From assembly GCA_910589035.1 (NCBI GenBank), contig CAJUSI010000006.1, positions 23,308-87,307 of the forward strand: DNA of 64,000 nt. The letters run 5' to 3'. The DNA is from an uncultured Acetatifactor sp. Lineage in GTDB: Bacteria; Bacillota; Clostridia; Lachnospirales; Lachnospiraceae. The position numbers were made by a program, and so were the translations under genes. Positions 62,117 through 64,000 of this stretch are shown here, piece by piece (positions within the stretch are counted from its first letter, which is position 1; every line of letters begins with the position of its first letter). The notes below the pieces were generated by a model. That model worked only from the letters and a program-made list of their open reading frames with translations, made no database searches and was not told where the DNA came from.

Positions 62117-62142
62117 TCTCTCCGGCAAAGCTGCCGGAGAGA
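62117..62142 (-). promoter_or_regulatory. Hairpin sequestering the secY2 ribosome-binding site
   Basis: TCTCTCCGGCA (62117-62127) and TGCCGGAGAGA (62132-62142) form an 11-bp perfect stem with a 4-base loop. In the mRNA one arm contains GGAGAG, the only Shine-Dalgarno for the ATG at 62111, 5-6 bases away. It could also act as a weak terminator after the SRR gene; no T-run follows. Confidence 0.7.
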
Positions 62143-62186
62143 CACATATTCATCGCAATTAATTATCTTACTGCAGAGCTTCTCGT

Positions 62187-64000
62187 TTATTCTTCTTTCT
62201 TGCTATCGCCGGATTCTTTTTTCTCCTTCTTAGTCTGACGATAAGTCTCGACAACGCTGGCAACCGCTCCTATTACAGGAAGCCATGACCACCAAACTCT
62301 TCCCGCTGCCTCCGCAACCGGCGCAACAAGGGGCAGTTCTTCCTCTTCGATTTCCATTTCCGTTCCCGTAGGCTCTTCCTCTTCACCGGTGTTGTCATCG
62401 TCCTCTTCTTCGTCGTCAACTACTGTAAGAGGGATATCTTCCTCTTCAATGTCTATCGGCTCATCCGGAACCTCTTCTTCCTCAACCGGCTGCACTACAG
62501 CTGCAGGAGTAACTATCGGAGCGGCTTCGGCTTCAGGAGCGTCTCCTTCGCCTTCGTCAATGACAATGTCATCCCCGCCGGCTCCACCATCACCGCCGAC
62601 AGCATCACTTGCACTGTTTGATGTGCTCGTGCTTGCGGAGGCGCTCACACTTGCGCTGTCACTTTCGCTGCTGGAAACGCTTGTGCTTGCGGAAAGACTC
62701 TCACTCTCGCTGCCGCTGATGGATGCACTCTCACTTGCGCTGTCGCTTTCGCTGCTGGAAGCGCTTGTGCTTGCGGAAAGGCTCTCATTCTCGCTGCCGC
62801 TGGTGGATGCACTCTCACTTGCGCTGTCGCTTTCACTGGTGGATGTGCTCTGGCTCTCACTCGTGCTGGCGCTGGTGGATGTGCTCTGGCTCTCACTCGT
62901 GCTGGCGCTGGTAGATTCACTCTGGCTTGCACTCATACTCTGGCTTGCACTCGTGGATGCACTCTGGCTCTCACTCGTACTGGCGCTCGTAGATTCACTC
63001 TGGCTGGCGCTCATACTCTGGCTGGCACTCGTGGATGCACTCTGGCTCTCACTCGTACTGGCGCTGGTAGATGCGCTCTGGCTGGCGCTCATACTCTGGC
63101 TGGCACTCGTGGATGCACTCTGGCTCTCACTCGTACTGGCGCTGGTAGATGCGCTCTGGCTGGCGCTCATACTCTGGCTGGCACTCATGGATGCACTCTG
63201 GCTCTCACTCGTACTGGCGCTCGTAGATTCACTCTGGCTGGCGCTCATACTCTGGCTGGCACTCGTACTGGCGCTTGTGGATGCACTCTGGCTGGCGCTT
63301 GTGGATGCACTCTGGCTGGCACTCGTGGATGCACTCTGGCTCGCACTCGTGCTGGCGCTGGTAGATTCACTCTGGCTCTCACTCGTACTGGCGCTCGTAG
63401 ATTCACTCTGGCTGGCACTCGTACTGGCGCTGGTAGATTCACTCTGGCTTGCGCTCGTGCTGGCGCTGGTGGATGCACTCTGGCTCGCGCTCGTGCTGGC
63501 GCTGGTAGATTCACTCTGGCTGGCACTCGTGCTGGCGCTGGTAGATGCGCTCTGGCTGGCGCTCATACTCTGGCTGGCACTCGTGGATGCACTCTGGCTC
63601 GCACTCGTGCTGGCGCTGGTGGATGCACTCTGGCTCTCACTCGTACTGGCGCTCGTAGATTCACTCTGGCTTGCGCTCATACTCTGGCTGGCACTCGTAC
63701 TGGCGCTGGTGGATGCACTCTGGCTGGCGCTCATACTCTGGCTGGCACTCGTGGATGCACTCTGGCTCGCACTCGTGCTGGCGCTGGTAGATTCACTCTG
63801 GCTCGCACTCGTACTGGCGCTGGTGGATGCACTCTGGCTGGCGCTCGTGCTGGCGCTGGTAGATTCACTCTGGCTGGCACTCGTGCTGGCGCTGGTAGAT
63901 TCACTCTGGCTGGCACTCGTGCTGGCGCTGGTAGATGCGCTCTGGCTGGCGCTCATACTCTGGCTCGCACTCGTACTGGCGCTGGTGGATGCACTCTGGC
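62187..64000 (-). CDS. Serine-rich-repeat (SRR) adhesin, partial (N-terminus outside window)
   Basis: At least 604 residues visible; the frame is open to the window edge. The repeat domain consists of Ser-Ala-Ser-Thr and Ser-Gln units (SASTSASQSESTSASTSASQ), the acceptor for O-GlcNAc. Two copies of a different unit follow (SDSASESAS, then SGSE, then LSASTS; about 62630-62830). Next is an acidic stretch of about 110 residues and a short hydrophobic segment (RVWWSWLPVIGAVASVVETY) with a KKEKK tail. No LPXTG motif is present. The signal sequence and binding region lie beyond the window. It is the substrate of the adjacent aSec genes. Confidence 0.93.
   Translation of the reverse strand, partial: QSASTSASTSASQSMSASQSASTSASTSASQSESTSASTSASQSESTSASTSASQSASTSASTSASQSESTSASTSASQSASTSASQSMSASQSASTSASTSASQSMSASQSESTSASTSESQSASTSASTSASQSASTSASQSMSASQSASTSASTSASQSESTSASTSASQSASTSASTSASQSESTSASTSASQSESTSASTSESQSESTSASTSASQSASTSASQSASTSASQSASTSASTSASQSMSASQSESTSASTSESQSASMSASQSMSASQSASTSASTSESQSASTSASQSMSASQSASTSASTSESQSASTSASQSMSASQSESTSASTSESQSASTSASQSMSASQSESTSASTSESQSTSTSASTSESQSTSTSESDSASESASTSGSENESLSASTSASSSESDSASESASISGSESESLSASTSVSSSESDSASVSASASTSTSNSASDAVGGDGGAGGDDIVIDEGEGDAPEAEAAPIVTPAAVVQPVEEEEVPDEPIDIEEEDIPLTVVDDEEEDDDNTGEEEEPTGTEMEIEEEELPLVAPVAEAAGRVWWSWLPVIGAVASVVETYRQTKKEKKESGDSKKEE
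62840..64000 (-). repeat. Serine-rich repeat array of the adhesin gene
   Basis: Units of 18-36 bp (plus strand GTGGATGCACTCTGGCT, GCGCTCATACTCTGGCT and related) repeat to the window edge, with local exact duplications such as those near 63000 and 63120. A second frame (ARVNLPAPARV) is also open throughout because the unit length is a multiple of three; it has no ribosome site. Confidence 0.9.

Noticed and set aside
62645..63916. Ala/Arg/Val/Pro-rich proteins in other frames of the SRR repeat
   Set aside because: All frames stay open because the repeat unit is a multiple of three; only the Ser-rich frame fits the family and has the acidic and hydrophobic end.

Overview
The window looks like a chromosome segment from a Clostridia bacterium, most likely Lachnospiraceae. 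The reasons are strong AGGAGG ribosome sites, moderate GC with AT-rich promoters, multi-component sugar ABC importers with very large binding proteins, UroD-family/corrinoid methyltransferases with a ferredoxin-ASKHA activator, RsgI-type anti-sigma factors and many small regulator-plus-ABC modules. This assignment is inference from gene content. No rRNA, tRNA or CRISPR array was seen. Nearly all genes lie on the minus strand.

Layout from left to right. 1-4453: sugar ABC importer (two permeases, and a binding protein fused to carbohydrate-binding-like domains). 4.8-5.4 kb: gene remnants. 5.8-13.4 kb: XRE-TPR regulator, a toroid-like hypothetical, an ArsR-like regulator with a perfect operator, a heterodimeric ABC exporter and a LytTR regulator with Glu in place of the phosphoacceptor Asp. 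13.9-16.1 kb: ECF sigma factor, RsgI-like anti-sigma factor and a secreted DxDGD-repeat protein, two of them carrying tandem repeats. 16.7-19.2 kb: TetR plus a MacB/FtsX-type ABC pair; a deletion-scarred relative sits at 4.8 kb. 19.3-20.9 kb: a DUF2262-like gene between 92-bp direct repeats. 20.9-23.1 kb: GntR/YtrA-type regulator and ABC-2 transporter, with a consensus promoter, a 19-bp operator, two tandem arrays, and an apparent frameshift at an A6 run in the ATPase.

23.3-32.2 kb: one long minus-strand gene set. It encodes an AraC regulator fused in frame to a corrinoid protein, three UroD-superfamily methyltransferases, a DUF2284 Cys-rich protein, a reductive activator of corrinoid proteins (RACo-like) and, last, a GH28 polygalacturonase-like enzyme. 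The gene set suggests capture of methyl groups from an O-methylated plant-derived substrate. 32.4-37.2 kb: lipoprotein, membrane protein, two-component system. 37.5-40.7 kb: carB without carA. 40.9-47.8 kb: MMPL/RND transporter with a GLUG-repeat surface protein and a divergent TetR. 47.8-50.7 kb: a graveyard of transposase, XRE, GH95 and ILEI-like fragments around an intact Uma2 gene.

50.7-64.0 kb: a complete accessory Sec (SecA2/SecY2) and serine-rich-repeat glycoprotein locus in transcription order SRR adhesin (5' end outside the window), secY2, asp1, asp2, asp3, secA2, gtfA, gtfB, a 56-residue two-TM protein, gtf3. It should O-glycosylate and export the SRR adhesin. The adhesin has a short C-terminal hydrophobic segment and basic tail but no recognisable LPXTG. 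secY2 has its Shine-Dalgarno in an 11-bp hairpin.
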